Origin: Flavobacterium gillisiae
GTDB lineage: Bacteria; Bacteroidota; Bacteroidia; Flavobacteriales; Flavobacteriaceae
DNA length: 64,000 bases
Assembly (NCBI RefSeq): GCF_900107635.1
Contig: NZ_FNRD01000003.1
Location: 62,001-126,000 of the forward strand
Reading direction: 5' to 3'
Positions 44,127 through 52,192 of this stretch are shown piece after piece (the first letter of the stretch is position 1; each line of letters begins with the position of its first letter). The notes under the pieces are model-generated. The model worked only from the letters and a program-made list of their open reading frames with translations. It made no database searches and was not told the origin of the DNA. Position numbers and translations under genes: made by a program.

Positions 44127-44576
44127 ATGGATAAAGAAAAATCAATTACCGTATTAAATTCATTTATTATAATTAATAATGCCCGTATCAAAAGATATAA
44201 AAAGGCCTCAAAAGATACCGAAAAATCGTATTTAAAAAAAGTATTTACCAATTTTCAAATAACAAGTCAACGATGTAAAACTGAACTTAAAAAAGAAATT
44301 ATAAAGTTAGGTGGAACTCCTGTTGAAGACAGAACCCATAATAGATCTATTCATAATTTTTGGTTTAATCTTAAAAACATATTTATACATAAGGATCTAA
44401 ATGACGTACTATATTCCTGTGAAAGAAATGAAACAATTGTAATGCAATCCTATTATGAAGCGATTTACAACAATTTTGGATCTCTTTCAAATAAGCAGCA
44501 AATAATGTTAAATGATCAATATTTACTTATAAATGTTGATCACGATAAAATGAAGTCTTTTCAAAGTGCTTTTTAA
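44127..44576 (+). CDS. DUF2383 / PA2169-like four-helix bundle protein
   Basis: 149 residues from the ATG at 44127. Helical throughout: ITVLNSFIIINNARIKRYKK (the family usually begins with 'lN.Li..n.D...gy'), FQITSQRCKTELKKEIIKLGG, NDVLYSCERNETIVMQSYYEA. This ferritin-like bundle family is stress-induced in Bacteroidetes and Proteobacteria; metal binding is not evident here. It lies behind R6, before the Mla operon. Confidence 0.75.
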   Translation: MDKEKSITVLNSFIIINNARIKRYKKASKDTEKSYLKKVFTNFQITSQRCKTELKKEIIKLGGTPVEDRTHNRSIHNFWFNLKNIFIHKDLNDVLYSCERNETIVMQSYYEAIYNNFGSLSNKQQIMLNDQYLLINVDHDKMKSFQSAF

Positions 44577-44669
44577 TGCAACACAAAATTTATTCTCAAG
44601 ACAAAACAATTAAATATTATACAAAATTACTGAACGTACTAATTATTAACCTTTATAAAATATGAAGCT

Positions 44670-45428
44670 TTGAACGTTTATCTAAAAAATGTATTCACTG
44701 ATGTGGGTAATGTAACATTATTTACATCAAAGTTTTTCAAAGAGGTTTTCTCTCCCCCATATGAATTCAAAGAGTTCATGAAACAATGTTATATTATAGG
44801 GTACAAATCGATTCCCTTAGTAGCTATAACAGGTTTTATAATGGGATTAGTACTAACTCTTCAATCTCGCCCTACCCTAGCTAAATTTGGCGCTGAATCT
44901 TGGTTACCTGGTATGGTGGCACTTTCATTGATTAGAGAAATTGCACCCGTTATCACCGCGTTAATTTGTGCTGGTAAAATTTCATCCGGAATAGGTGCTG
45001 AGTTGGGTTCGATGAAAGTAACAGAACAAATAGATGCTATGGAAGTAGCGGCAATTAATCCGTTCAAATACCTAGTAGTGACTAGAATTCTAGCGACAAC
45101 ACTTATGGTTCCACTACTAGTAATATTTGCTGATGGAATTGGTATGCTCGGTGGTTATATTGGTATAAATATGCATGGAGACGTGAGTCTTTTTCGCTAT
45201 ATCTCTAAAGTATTTGATTCTCTAGCATTTGTAGATATAATTCCGGCGACAATCAAAACATTCTTCTTTGGTTTTTTTATTGGAATGATTGGTTGTTACA
45301 AAGGATTCAATGCTGAAAATGGAACAGCAAGTGTGGGACAAGCTGCAAATTCAGCCGTTGTAACAGCATCACTAACTATTTTCATCATCGACATGTTAGC
45401 CGTTCAATTAACTGATTTACTTTTTTAA
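44670..45428 (+). CDS. MlaE-family ABC transporter permease
   Basis: 252 residues from a TTG start (no upstream in-frame ATG; a -7-like AACCTTTA at 44648-44655 fits). Five to six helices. MlaE hallmarks: GITxFIMG-like AITGFIMGLVLTLQS, LPGMVALSLIREIAPVITALI, GAELGSMKVTEQIDAMEVAAINPFKYLV (the conserved EQIDA loop contacts the ATPase). Moves phospholipids between inner and outer membrane with the next two genes. The gene order permease-ATPase-MCE protein is complete. Confidence 0.94.
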   Translation: MNVYLKNVFTDVGNVTLFTSKFFKEVFSPPYEFKEFMKQCYIIGYKSIPLVAITGFIMGLVLTLQSRPTLAKFGAESWLPGMVALSLIREIAPVITALICAGKISSGIGAELGSMKVTEQIDAMEVAAINPFKYLVVTRILATTLMVPLLVIFADGIGMLGGYIGINMHGDVSLFRYISKVFDSLAFVDIIPATIKTFFFGFFIGMIGCYKGFNAENGTASVGQAANSAVVTASLTIFIIDMLAVQLTDLLF

Positions 45429-45429
45429 A

Positions 45430-46209
45430 ATGGAACAAGAAGCAAAAACTATACTTCCTCAAGTTACTAGTGAAGAAAAAGTACCTGTTATAGAAATTAA
45501 CGGACTTGTGAAGACCTTTGGCGAAAACAATCATGTTCTAAAAGGTATAAACCTGTCTTTAAATAAAGGAGAAGATCTAGTCATATTAGGAAGATCTGGT
45601 TCTGGGAAGTCAATAACAATAAAATGTATCGTGGGACTTGTTGTACCCGATGAAGGTGAGATCAAAGTATTTGGTCAAAATGTATTAAACTTGGTCACTC
45701 ATCAACTTAATGAAGTTCGAATTAGAATTGGATTCTTATTTCAAAATTCCGCTTTATATGATTCGATGACCGTTAAGCAAAATCTAGCATTCACCTTAAA
45801 ACGTCATGCTTCTGATTTAACATCTCAAGAAATAGAAACGCATATTAACGCAGTCTTAGAAAGCGTGGGTTTGGCAGAAGCCATAAATAAAATGCCCTCA
45901 GAATTATCGGGAGGAATGCGCAAAAGAATCGCTCTTGCCCGTACCCTTATTTTAAAACCTGAGATTATCCTTTACGATGAACCTACTACTGGTCTCGATA
46001 CCATTACATCAAGAGAAATAAGCGAGTTAATTTTGGATCTTAAGAAAAAGAACAACACTTCTTCCATTATTATCACACATGATATGGCTTGTGCAAAACT
46101 TACGGCAGACCGCATTATCATTCTCAAGGATGGAGTAATCCATGCGGAAGGCAGTTATCAAGAATTAGAAGAGAGTGAAGATCAATGGGTCCGCTCCTTT
46201 TTTATATAG
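45430..46209 (+). CDS. MlaF-type ABC transporter ATP-binding protein
   Basis: 259 residues. Walker A GRSGSGKSITIKCI (near 57), Q-loop GFLFQNSALYDSMTV, signature LSGGMRKRIALAR (near 157), Walker B ILYDEPTTGLD, switch His in SIIITHD. A 20-residue N-terminal extension precedes the ABC fold. One base after the permease stop, so translationally coupled. Supplies ATP hydrolysis for lipid transport. Confidence 0.95.
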   Translation: MEQEAKTILPQVTSEEKVPVIEINGLVKTFGENNHVLKGINLSLNKGEDLVILGRSGSGKSITIKCIVGLVVPDEGEIKVFGQNVLNLVTHQLNEVRIRIGFLFQNSALYDSMTVKQNLAFTLKRHASDLTSQEIETHINAVLESVGLAEAINKMPSELSGGMRKRIALARTLILKPEIILYDEPTTGLDTITSREISELILDLKKKNNTSSIIITHDMACAKLTADRIIILKDGVIHAEGSYQELEESEDQWVRSFFI

Positions 46210-46232
46210 TTATTTAATTTAAGAAGTTAGTT

Positions 46233-46970
46233 ATGAACAGCAAATCAGGGAGCACTTGGAAATTAGGAATGTTTGTTATAATAGGATTAGTGGCGTTTAC
46301 CTCCACCATATATTTTGTTGGAAAACAAAAAAACATGTTTGGCTCTACCTTTCGATTAAATTCAAATTTCAAGAATGTTAGCGGATTAGAAATTGGAAAC
46401 AATGTACTTTTTTCCGGTATAAATGTGGGTACGGTAAGTGAAATACAATTAGTAACAGATACTTCAGTAGTAGTTCGATTATTAATTAAAAAAGAGGTGC
46501 AGCAGTTCATTAAGAGCGATGCTGTTGCCAGTATCGGATCAGATGGATTGATGGGAGATAAAGTTCTTACCATATCTCCAGGTACTAATTCGAAGAGTAT
46601 TGTAAAAGACAATGCAACCATAAAATCAATCCAAGCTATTGAAATGGACGAAATTATGAGAAGTATTAAAGTGAGTATGGACAATGCAAGTATTATCACT
46701 AGTGAACTTGCGGAATTCACTTATAAAATGAATAATGGAAATGGTGCTTTATCAAAACTAATCACTGATGAAAAATTTGCAAACAGTCTAACAAAAACAT
46801 TAACTAACCTTCAAACAGGGTCTAAAGGACTAAGTGAAAATATGGAAGCGGCAAAACATAATTTTTTATTAAAAGGATATTTTAATAAAAAGAAAAAAGC
46901 GGAAGAGGAGAGACTTGAAGAGCTTGCAAAAGCAAAGGAATTAAAAGAAAAAAATGAAGTAGTAAAATAG
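46233..46970 (+). CDS. MCE/MlaD-domain lipid-binding protein
   Basis: 245 residues. One N-terminal membrane helix (about 10-28), MCE domain (about 37-115: FRLNSNFKNVSGLEIGNNV, SGINVGTVSEIQL, GSDGLMGDKVLTI) and a long helical, Lys/Glu-rich C-terminus. MCE proteins form hexameric rings bridging lipid transfer across the periplasm. Third gene of the Mla operon. No MlaB/MlaC homologue lies nearby, which is usual in Bacteroidetes. Confidence 0.92.
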   Translation: MNSKSGSTWKLGMFVIIGLVAFTSTIYFVGKQKNMFGSTFRLNSNFKNVSGLEIGNNVLFSGINVGTVSEIQLVTDTSVVVRLLIKKEVQQFIKSDAVASIGSDGLMGDKVLTISPGTNSKSIVKDNATIKSIQAIEMDEIMRSIKVSMDNASIITSELAEFTYKMNNGNGALSKLITDEKFANSLTKTLTNLQTGSKGLSENMEAAKHNFLLKGYFNKKKKAEEERLEELAKAKELKEKNEVVK

Positions 46971-47080
46971 CATTAAAATATTCTTTACTAGCTGTATTTC
47001 ATTCCTTAACAATCCTATAGCTCAAAGCTACAAGCCATAAGAAAACCCTTGCCATTATTCTTTATTTGTACATTTAACAC

Positions 47081-47144
47081 GTAAATAATGAAACTAAATA
47101 CTAAAATCGTGTAACACTCCGTTGAGGTAATAGCTTCACCTTTA
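47081..47144 (+). promoter_or_regulatory. Regulon promoter R7, DUF4382 gene
   Basis: Left half GTAAATAATGAAA at 47081, right half AATCGTGTAAC ending 47115, -7 box CACCTTTA at 47137-47144. Leader about 39 nt. Confidence 0.68.
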
Positions 47145-47188
47145 CATAATTAATAAATGTTTGAAGTTAATCCCTAAAGAATAAAAAA

Positions 47189-47968
47189 ATGAAAAAATTA
47201 AATGTAATTCTATCTCTTATCATGTTTGGGTTCCTATTGAATTCATGTAATAATGATAATGCACAAGCAAGCTATCCGTATTCAGTAAGTATGACTGATG
47301 CACCAGGGCCTTATCAACAAGTGAATGTAGATGTCATCGGTGTTGAAATTAAAGGTGAAGGATCCGAATCTATAACATTGAATGTGATTCCTGGTATCTA
47401 TGACCTACTTAAATTATCGAATGGAGTGGAAAAACTTATTGCCACAGATACCTTAGAAATATCCAAAATATCGCAAATAAGACTTATTTTAGGAACAAGA
47501 AACACGGTGGTTCTAGACGGTATAACATATCCTTTGAGCACTCCAAGTGCGGAGCAGTCTGGATTGAAGCTTCAGGTACATCAAACATTGCAGGAAGGTA
47601 TAATGTATCATGTACTTCTTGATTTTGATGCTAACAAGTCAATCGTTAAGTTAGGTAATGGAGGCTATAAATTGAAACCCGTTATTAGAACAGTTGAAAC
47701 TGCAATAAGTGGAGCCATCAAAGGTACTATTACACCTATTGGAGCATTAGCCGTTGCCACTGCAACTAACCTTGTTACTTTGGAAACATATTCTACGAAT
47801 GTAAATGTTGAAGGAAAATTTCTGGTAATGGGTCTTCCAGCAGGAAAATACTCTTTAACCATTACGCCAGATATCACTATCGTGCCTGCCTTAAAAGAAG
47901 TTAAGGTTGACAATATTGATGTAGAAATAGGACAAACAAAAATCATTGCAGCAATAAGCTTGTTATAG
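47189..47968 (+). CDS. DUF4382 lipoprotein with carboxypeptidase-regulatory-like C-terminus
   Basis: 259 residues. Lipobox LLNSC then NNDNAQ. DUF4382 domain (about 28-165: VSMTDAPGPYQQVNVDVIGVE, YDLLKLSNGVEKLI, QIRLILGTRNTVVLDG) followed by a regulatory-like beta sandwich (about 170-255, GKFLVMGLPAGKYSLTITP). Probably an outer-membrane or surface structural lipoprotein; ligand unknown. R7 upstream and a long terminator downstream, monocistronic. Confidence 0.88.
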   Translation: MKKLNVILSLIMFGFLLNSCNNDNAQASYPYSVSMTDAPGPYQQVNVDVIGVEIKGEGSESITLNVIPGIYDLLKLSNGVEKLIATDTLEISKISQIRLILGTRNTVVLDGITYPLSTPSAEQSGLKLQVHQTLQEGIMYHVLLDFDANKSIVKLGNGGYKLKPVIRTVETAISGAIKGTITPIGALAVATATNLVTLETYSTNVNVEGKFLVMGLPAGKYSLTITPDITIVPALKEVKVDNIDVEIGQTKIIAAISLL

Positions 47969-47988
47969 ACAACCCAAAAAAATATTTC

Positions 47989-48023
47989 AAACACCTCCAT
48001 TTTTGTAAAAAATGGAGGTGTTT
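47989..48023 (+). terminator. Strong intrinsic terminator
   Basis: Arms AAACACCTCCATTTT (47989-48003) and AAAATGGAGGTGTTT (48009-48023), 5-nt loop, continuing in T8. Confidence 0.9.
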
Positions 48024-48093
48024 TTTTTGTGTACTTTTTTAATGATTCCATTCTATAAAAATCTTCTTTACCACTTTCTTATTCAAAAAATAA

Positions 48094-48157
48094 GTGAATC
48101 ATATAACTTCTTATAAAAGTTATATAACACAATTGAACTCATAACTGCCCACCTTTG
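48094..48157 (+). promoter_or_regulatory. Regulon promoter R8, csbD-like gene
   Basis: Left half GTGAATCATATAAC at 48094, right half AAAAGTTATATAAC ending 48128, -7 box CACCTTTG at 48150-48157. The two half-sites agree best here, showing that they are direct repeats 21 bp apart. Leader about 30 nt. Confidence 0.78.
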
Positions 48158-48192
48158 CATTATACTGAATATAGAATATAAATTACATTAAA

Positions 48193-48378
48193 ATGCAAAA
48201 GAAAGATCTCAAAGAGACATGGGAAGAACAAAAGGAACATCTAAAGCAAAAATTTGCTGCTTTGACTGATACTAATGTATTATTTCTCGAAGGTAAAGAA
48301 GAAGAAATGATCGCAAAGCTTCAACTTAAATTTGGTAAAACAAGACAGGAGTTATACAAAATTATTAATGGTCTTTAA
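48193..48378 (+). CDS. CsbD-like general stress protein
   Basis: 61 residues, highly charged and helical: KETWEEQKEHLKQKFAAL, LFLEGKEEEMIAKLQLKFGK, TRQELYKIING. This is the CsbD/YjbJ layout of small hydrophilic stress proteins, abundant under general stress in many bacteria, with unknown biochemical role. Behind R8. Confidence 0.82.
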   Translation: MQKKDLKETWEEQKEHLKQKFAALTDTNVLFLEGKEEEMIAKLQLKFGKTRQELYKIINGL

Positions 48379-48479
48379 AACGGGCTCAAAACTAATAAAG
48401 TAGAGTTTACAATGTAAAATGGTACATGTTAAAAAAACAGGTTTTTAATTATAAATCACTATACAGCAATTAGCTAACC

Positions 48480-48543
48480 GTAAATAATGTAACATTTATC
48501 AAAAGTTATATAAGAACTCCCTTTAGTATGTTTCCGATATTTG
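48480..48543 (+). promoter_or_regulatory. Regulon promoter R9, PorT-like barrel operon
   Basis: Left half GTAAATAATGTAAC at 48480, right half AAAAGTTATATAAG ending 48514, -7 box GATATTTG at 48536-48543. Leader about 39 nt. Confidence 0.72.
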
Positions 48544-48587
48544 TAAGACAATAAGTTCAATAGAAATTCAAATTAAAAACAAACAAA

Positions 48588-49220
48588 ATGAAAAAAACAA
48601 AACAACTTACGTTAGCTACTTTTTTACTAACATGCTTTGCATTTAACACATCAAATGCGCAAGACATAAAATCAAGTACTCCAGCATTTGGATTTAAGGG
48701 TGGTCTTAACTTTTCCAACCTATACACTGATAACGTAGATGATAATAATTTATTAACTGGTTTTAATGCAGGTTTATACGCTAAATTCCCGATTTCAAAT
48801 TCTGTTTCCATACAGCCTGAAATCTCTTATACTACTAAAGGTGCTGAACTTACCTACAATAATGCTTTTGCAAATGGAACAGCAACATTCAAAACAAACT
48901 ATATTGAAGTTCCTGTACTACTAGTTTTTAATCTTACAGATGCATTTAACGTACATGTAGGACCGTATGCAGCTTATATGGTAAGCGGTAAAACAACAAA
49001 CGATTCAAACCTGTTTACCTCTGAAACTCAATTAGACACTAATGATTTCAAAAGGTTTGACGCTGGTCTTTCTGGAGGTCTAGGTATTGATTTAGAAGTA
49101 GTAAACTTTGGAGTAAGATACAATTACGGTTTAACAAAAGTATTCAAAGAAGGAAGCTTTGGGGATTCAGATGCTAAAAACAGTGTATTTAATGTATATG
49201 TTGGTCTTAGACTAAACTAA
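48588..49220 (+). CDS. PorT-family outer-membrane beta-barrel protein
   Basis: 210 residues. Signal peptide 1-24 (FNTSNAQ). Barrel strands GFKGGLNFSNLYT, NSVSIQPEISYTTKGAEL, NYIEVPVLLVFNL, NVHVGPYAAYMVSG and VFNVYVGLRLN. Same family as the gene at 272-850. Unlike that copy it is under R9, so the two barrels probably serve different conditions. Two small membrane-stress genes follow and may be read through. Confidence 0.85.
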   Translation: MKKTKQLTLATFLLTCFAFNTSNAQDIKSSTPAFGFKGGLNFSNLYTDNVDDNNLLTGFNAGLYAKFPISNSVSIQPEISYTTKGAELTYNNAFANGTATFKTNYIEVPVLLVFNLTDAFNVHVGPYAAYMVSGKTTNDSNLFTSETQLDTNDFKRFDAGLSGGLGIDLEVVNFGVRYNYGLTKVFKEGSFGDSDAKNSVFNVYVGLRLN

Positions 49221-49292
49221 AAACAAAATTGGGCTTCTGCTATACAGTCTCAAGTATTAAAAATAATAACTAATCCATAAAAAATAGAAATC

Positions 49293-49445
49293 ATGAGCAA
49301 TCTACTTTACACATTAGCAGTAATTTTAATCATTTTTTGGGCAATCGGATTCTTCGCATTTAGCGCGGGCGGAATCATACATGTTTTACTAGTTATTGCA
49401 GTAATTGCAGTATTATTGCGACTTATCCAAGGAAGAAGGTTATAG
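49293..49445 (+). CDS. Small membrane protein, lmo0937 type
   Basis: 50 residues: MSNLLYTLAVILIIFWAIGF, then GGIIHVLLVIAVIAVLLRLI and GRRL. The two hydrophobic helices with a central G(G)IIHVLL match the lmo0937 family of tiny stress-linked membrane proteins. It lies 72 bp after the PorT-like gene and 42 bp before the YtxH gene, in the same direction. Confidence 0.82.
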   Translation: MSNLLYTLAVILIIFWAIGFFAFSAGGIIHVLLVIAVIAVLLRLIQGRRL

Positions 49446-49487
49446 AATAAGTATATTTAAAATATTAAAAAAAATAAAAAAATAAAC

Positions 49488-49766
49488 ATGAAAACAGATA
49501 AAGTAATATTAGGAGTTTTAGGTGGTCTTGCGGCAGGTGCAATAATGGGAATATTGTTTGCTCCTGAAAAAGGAAAAAAAACAAGAAAGAAAATTAAAAA
49601 TGTAAGTAACGAATACAAAGACGAGCTAAAAGATAAGTTAGATTCTGCATTAGAAACACTTTCAAAAAAATATGATGCTCTTAAAGAAGAAGGACAAGGT
49701 TATTTTGAGGAAGGAAAATCTAAATTTGAGAAAACTAAAAAAGATATTGAAAATCTAAATATCTAA
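49488..49766 (+). CDS. YtxH-like stress protein
   Basis: 92 residues. N-terminal helix VILGVLGGLAAGAIMGILFAP followed by EKGKKTRKKIKN, the YtxH signature, then a long amphipathic charged helix. Anchored by one membrane segment with the tail in the cytoplasm. Family members in Gram-positives belong to the general stress regulon; the role is unknown. Adjacent to two more membrane-associated genes in the same direction. Confidence 0.85.
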   Translation: MKTDKVILGVLGGLAAGAIMGILFAPEKGKKTRKKIKNVSNEYKDELKDKLDSALETLSKKYDALKEEGQGYFEEGKSKFEKTKKDIENLNI

Positions 49767-49807
49767 GATTAAATTTTTTAAACTTTAATTGGCTTAAAAA
49801 TAAAATT

Positions 49808-50155
49808 ATGAGTAGCAAAGCAACAACAATAGAAATTCTTTTCGAAAAAGTAGAAGACTACACGCGTACCACTGTAGAATTGGCAAAACTAAAAGTTATT
49901 GACACTTCAACAGATGTTGCATCTTCATTGATATCTCGATTAACAGTTGCTATTGTTTTTGCTATGTTTATTCTTCTTCTAAACTTTGGTCTTTCGTTTT
50001 GGATTGGTGAACTCCTTGGGAATTTTTATTTCGGCTTTTTTATAATGGCCTTTCTCTATTTAATCCTATCGATTGTATTATATTCTTATAAAGATCAATG
50101 GATTAAAATGCCTGTCAGTAATTTTATTATTACCAAAATGCTAAAAAATAAATAG
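49808..50155 (+). CDS. Holin-X/DUF1469-like membrane protein
   Basis: 115 residues. N-terminal amphipathic helix (EILFEKVEDYTRTTVELAKLK), two membrane helices (about 43-63 and 70-92) and a short basic tail. Annotated in relatives as 'phage holin family protein' (actinobacterial holin-X), but here it sits in a chromosomal stress cluster with no phage gene, so a membrane-stress function is more likely. It ends 1 bp before the next start. Confidence 0.75.
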   Translation: MSSKATTIEILFEKVEDYTRTTVELAKLKVIDTSTDVASSLISRLTVAIVFAMFILLLNFGLSFWIGELLGNFYFGFFIMAFLYLILSIVLYSYKDQWIKMPVSNFIITKMLKNK

Positions 50156-50156
50156 C

Positions 50157-50486
50157 ATGAAAAAAAGTAACGCTACAGAAAATTTGAGCCAAATGATCTT
50201 ACTATTAGAACAAAAAAAGGCTGCCGAATTCGCATCACTACATCAACACTATCTTGTCATAAATGAAAGTATAAAGCCTTTAAACCTTATTAAAAGTGCT
50301 TTAAACAAAATGACAAGCTCTCCAGATTTAAAACACAATATACTTAATACTGCAATAGGTTTATCTACTGGATATATCTCAAAGAAGTTATTGTTAGGAT
50401 CAACTCACAATCCAATAAAAAGAGTATTAGGTACCGTATTCCAGTTTGTAGTAACAAATTTAGTTGCTAAACGTATTGATAATTAG
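50157..50486 (+). CDS. Hypothetical protein linked to the YtxH/holin-like genes
   Basis: 109 residues. The first 60 residues are helical and polar (EQKKAAEFASLHQHYLVINE); the second half is amphipathic (LNTAIGLSTGYISKKLLLGS, VFQFVVTNLVAKRI) and could lie on or span the membrane. Small membrane-stress clusters in Bacteroidetes often end with such a gene. Its start follows the previous stop by 1 bp. No named domain recognised. Confidence 0.6.
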   Translation: MKKSNATENLSQMILLLEQKKAAEFASLHQHYLVINESIKPLNLIKSALNKMTSSPDLKHNILNTAIGLSTGYISKKLLLGSTHNPIKRVLGTVFQFVVTNLVAKRIDN

Positions 50487-50676
50487 TAAGTACTATTTCT
50501 AAATTGATAATTTGTTTCACCTTATTTTTTTTACAAAATACTTGTAGTAAACTGATTTATAAAACAGTATGAAAATTAAGTATTAATTTTACTACAACGA
50601 AGAGAACCATATTATCCCGGTTTTATCATTTTTATTCCTTCAAAGAGTGTTACCTTTAAAGTAAAACAAGGTGGAC

Positions 50677-51807
50677 ATGAATATGGAAAACAGAAAAGAA
50701 GAACTAATTATAGCTAATGCTAAGCTTGCTTTTCAAAACCAAGAAAAGGAAGAAAAAGCTGCTGAACTAGTCATAGCCAATAAGGAGCTTCTTTTCCAAA
50801 ATCAAGAAAAAAAGAAAAGAGCTACTGAGCTAATCATTTCCAACAAAGAACTTGCATCTCAAAACCAAGAAAAGAGAAATAGAGCCGCTGAACTAATCCT
50901 TGCCAACAAAGAACTTGACTTCCAAAATCAAGAAAAACAAAATAGAGCCACCGAATTAATTACCGCCAACAAAGTACTTGCTCTTCAAAATCAAGAAAAA
51001 CAAAATAGAGCTGATGAGTTAATTATTGCCAATAAAAAACTTGATTTTCAAAACCAGGAAAAAAAAGATAGAGCCGCTGAATTATTAATTGCTAACATAG
51101 AGCTTGCCTTTCAAAATCAAGAAAAGGAAAAAAGAGCGGCAGAATTAATTATTGCCAACAAGGAACTTCTTTTTCAAAATAAAGAAAAAGAAAAGAGAGC
51201 CGCTGAACTAGTTATAGCTGATAAAGAACTCGCTTCTCAAAACCAAGAAAAAGAAGATAGAGCTGCTGAGTTATTTATTGCTAACATAGAGCTTGCCTAT
51301 CAAAATCAAGAAAAGGAAAATAGAGCGGCAGAGTTAATTGTTGCTAATAAAGAACTTCTTTTTCAAAATAAAGAAAAGGAAAATAGAGCAGCTGAACTAG
51401 TTATAGCTAACAAAGAACTCGCTTCTCAAAACCAAGAAAAAGAGAAACGTGCCGCTGAATTAGTTATTGCCAATAAAGAACTTCTTTTTCAATATAAAGA
51501 AAAAGTAAAGCGAGCACAAGAATTACTAAACGCTAACATCGAACTCAAAAAAGCGCAAGAATATCAAAAGGAATACATACTTGGAATAGAGAAAGTGATA
51601 TTTATGACCTCTCATAAAGTCAGACAACCGATTGCCAATATTTTAGGCTTAAGCGAATTACTAGACCTTTCAAAAGATTCAAAGTTAGAGATTACACAAA
51701 CTTTAGATTATATAAAAACATCTGCACAATCCCTTGATGTATTAACTAAGGAACTCAATGCCTATATCATAGAACTTCGACAAAAAGCAAAAAACATGCT
51801 TCTTTAA
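50677..51807 (+). CDS. Coiled-coil rod with terminal histidine-kinase dimerisation domain, no ATPase domain
   Basis: 376 residues from the ATG at 50677; GTG 50671 or ATG 50683 are also possible. Residues about 10-290 are 13 tandem 21-residue units (consensus ANKELxFQNQEKEKRAAELxI) plus a degenerate 14th: a predicted long coiled coil. Residues about 305-375 are a DHp-like domain with the candidate phospho-His in MTSHKVRQPIANILGLSELL. No PAS, membrane segment or ATP-binding domain follows; the frame stops at 51807. It may accept phosphate from, or pair with, the hybrid kinase. Units 7-9 and 10-12 are copies of each other. Confidence 0.75.
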   Translation: MNMENRKEELIIANAKLAFQNQEKEEKAAELVIANKELLFQNQEKKKRATELIISNKELASQNQEKRNRAAELILANKELDFQNQEKQNRATELITANKVLALQNQEKQNRADELIIANKKLDFQNQEKKDRAAELLIANIELAFQNQEKEKRAAELIIANKELLFQNKEKEKRAAELVIADKELASQNQEKEDRAAELFIANIELAYQNQEKENRAAELIVANKELLFQNKEKENRAAELVIANKELASQNQEKEKRAAELVIANKELLFQYKEKVKRAQELLNANIELKKAQEYQKEYILGIEKVIFMTSHKVRQPIANILGLSELLDLSKDSKLEITQTLDYIKTSAQSLDVLTKELNAYIIELRQKAKNMLL

Positions 51808-52093
51808 AATATATTAATCGCATTTACCGTAAATACTCCCTCATTTAATCTAGCAAATTGTTATCCACATTCTTTTATTATAATTAGAAGCAACTAATAC
51901 TCCATGTTGCAAAACCTATATCTAAGATATCTATTTCTTAAAAAAGAAACCCACTACTCTTTTTAATTGCTATTTGAACATGTTTTTTTCTTTCTGTTCA
52001 ATAAAATATGCCAAATAACGCGCCTTTAACAGTTTTTATTTTACAACCTATTGATTTAAAACGAATTGTTTTTATTCTTAACATTTTACATAA

Positions 52094-52157
52094 GTGAATT
52101 ATACAAGGAAACACTTTAATAGTATAATACTTCTACAAGCTATTAAACTAACCTTTG
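52094..52157 (+). promoter_or_regulatory. Regulon promoter R10, Ig-repeat ice-binding protein
   Basis: Left half GTGAATTATACAA at 52094, right half AATAGTATAAT ending 52128, -7 box AACCTTTG at 52150-52157. Spacing exactly as in R3-R9. Leader about 30 nt. The rest of 51808-52192 holds no gene. Confidence 0.65.
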
Positions 52158-52192
52158 CTTAAAAATTAATTAATCCCCTAAATCTCAATAAA

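Noticed and set aside
44600..44669. Bipartite regulon site before the Mla operon
   Set aside because: A right-half-like TTATACAAA and AACCTTTA box exist, spaced one base off, but the left half does not match. Possible degenerate site only.
49808..50155. Holin-like gene as sign of a prophage
   Set aside because: No phage structural, lysin, integrase or attachment sequences nearby; the gene is in a row of stress membrane proteins.
50600..50676. Bipartite regulon site before the coiled-coil/DHp gene
   Set aside because: A TACCTTTA box and a weak GGTTTTATCAT right half fit the spacing, but the left half is absent.
51861..51869. Perfect DnaA-box-like TTATCCACA
   Set aside because: Single occurrence with no cluster, no dnaA or dnaN gene and no DNA-unwinding region nearby; expected by chance in AT-rich DNA.
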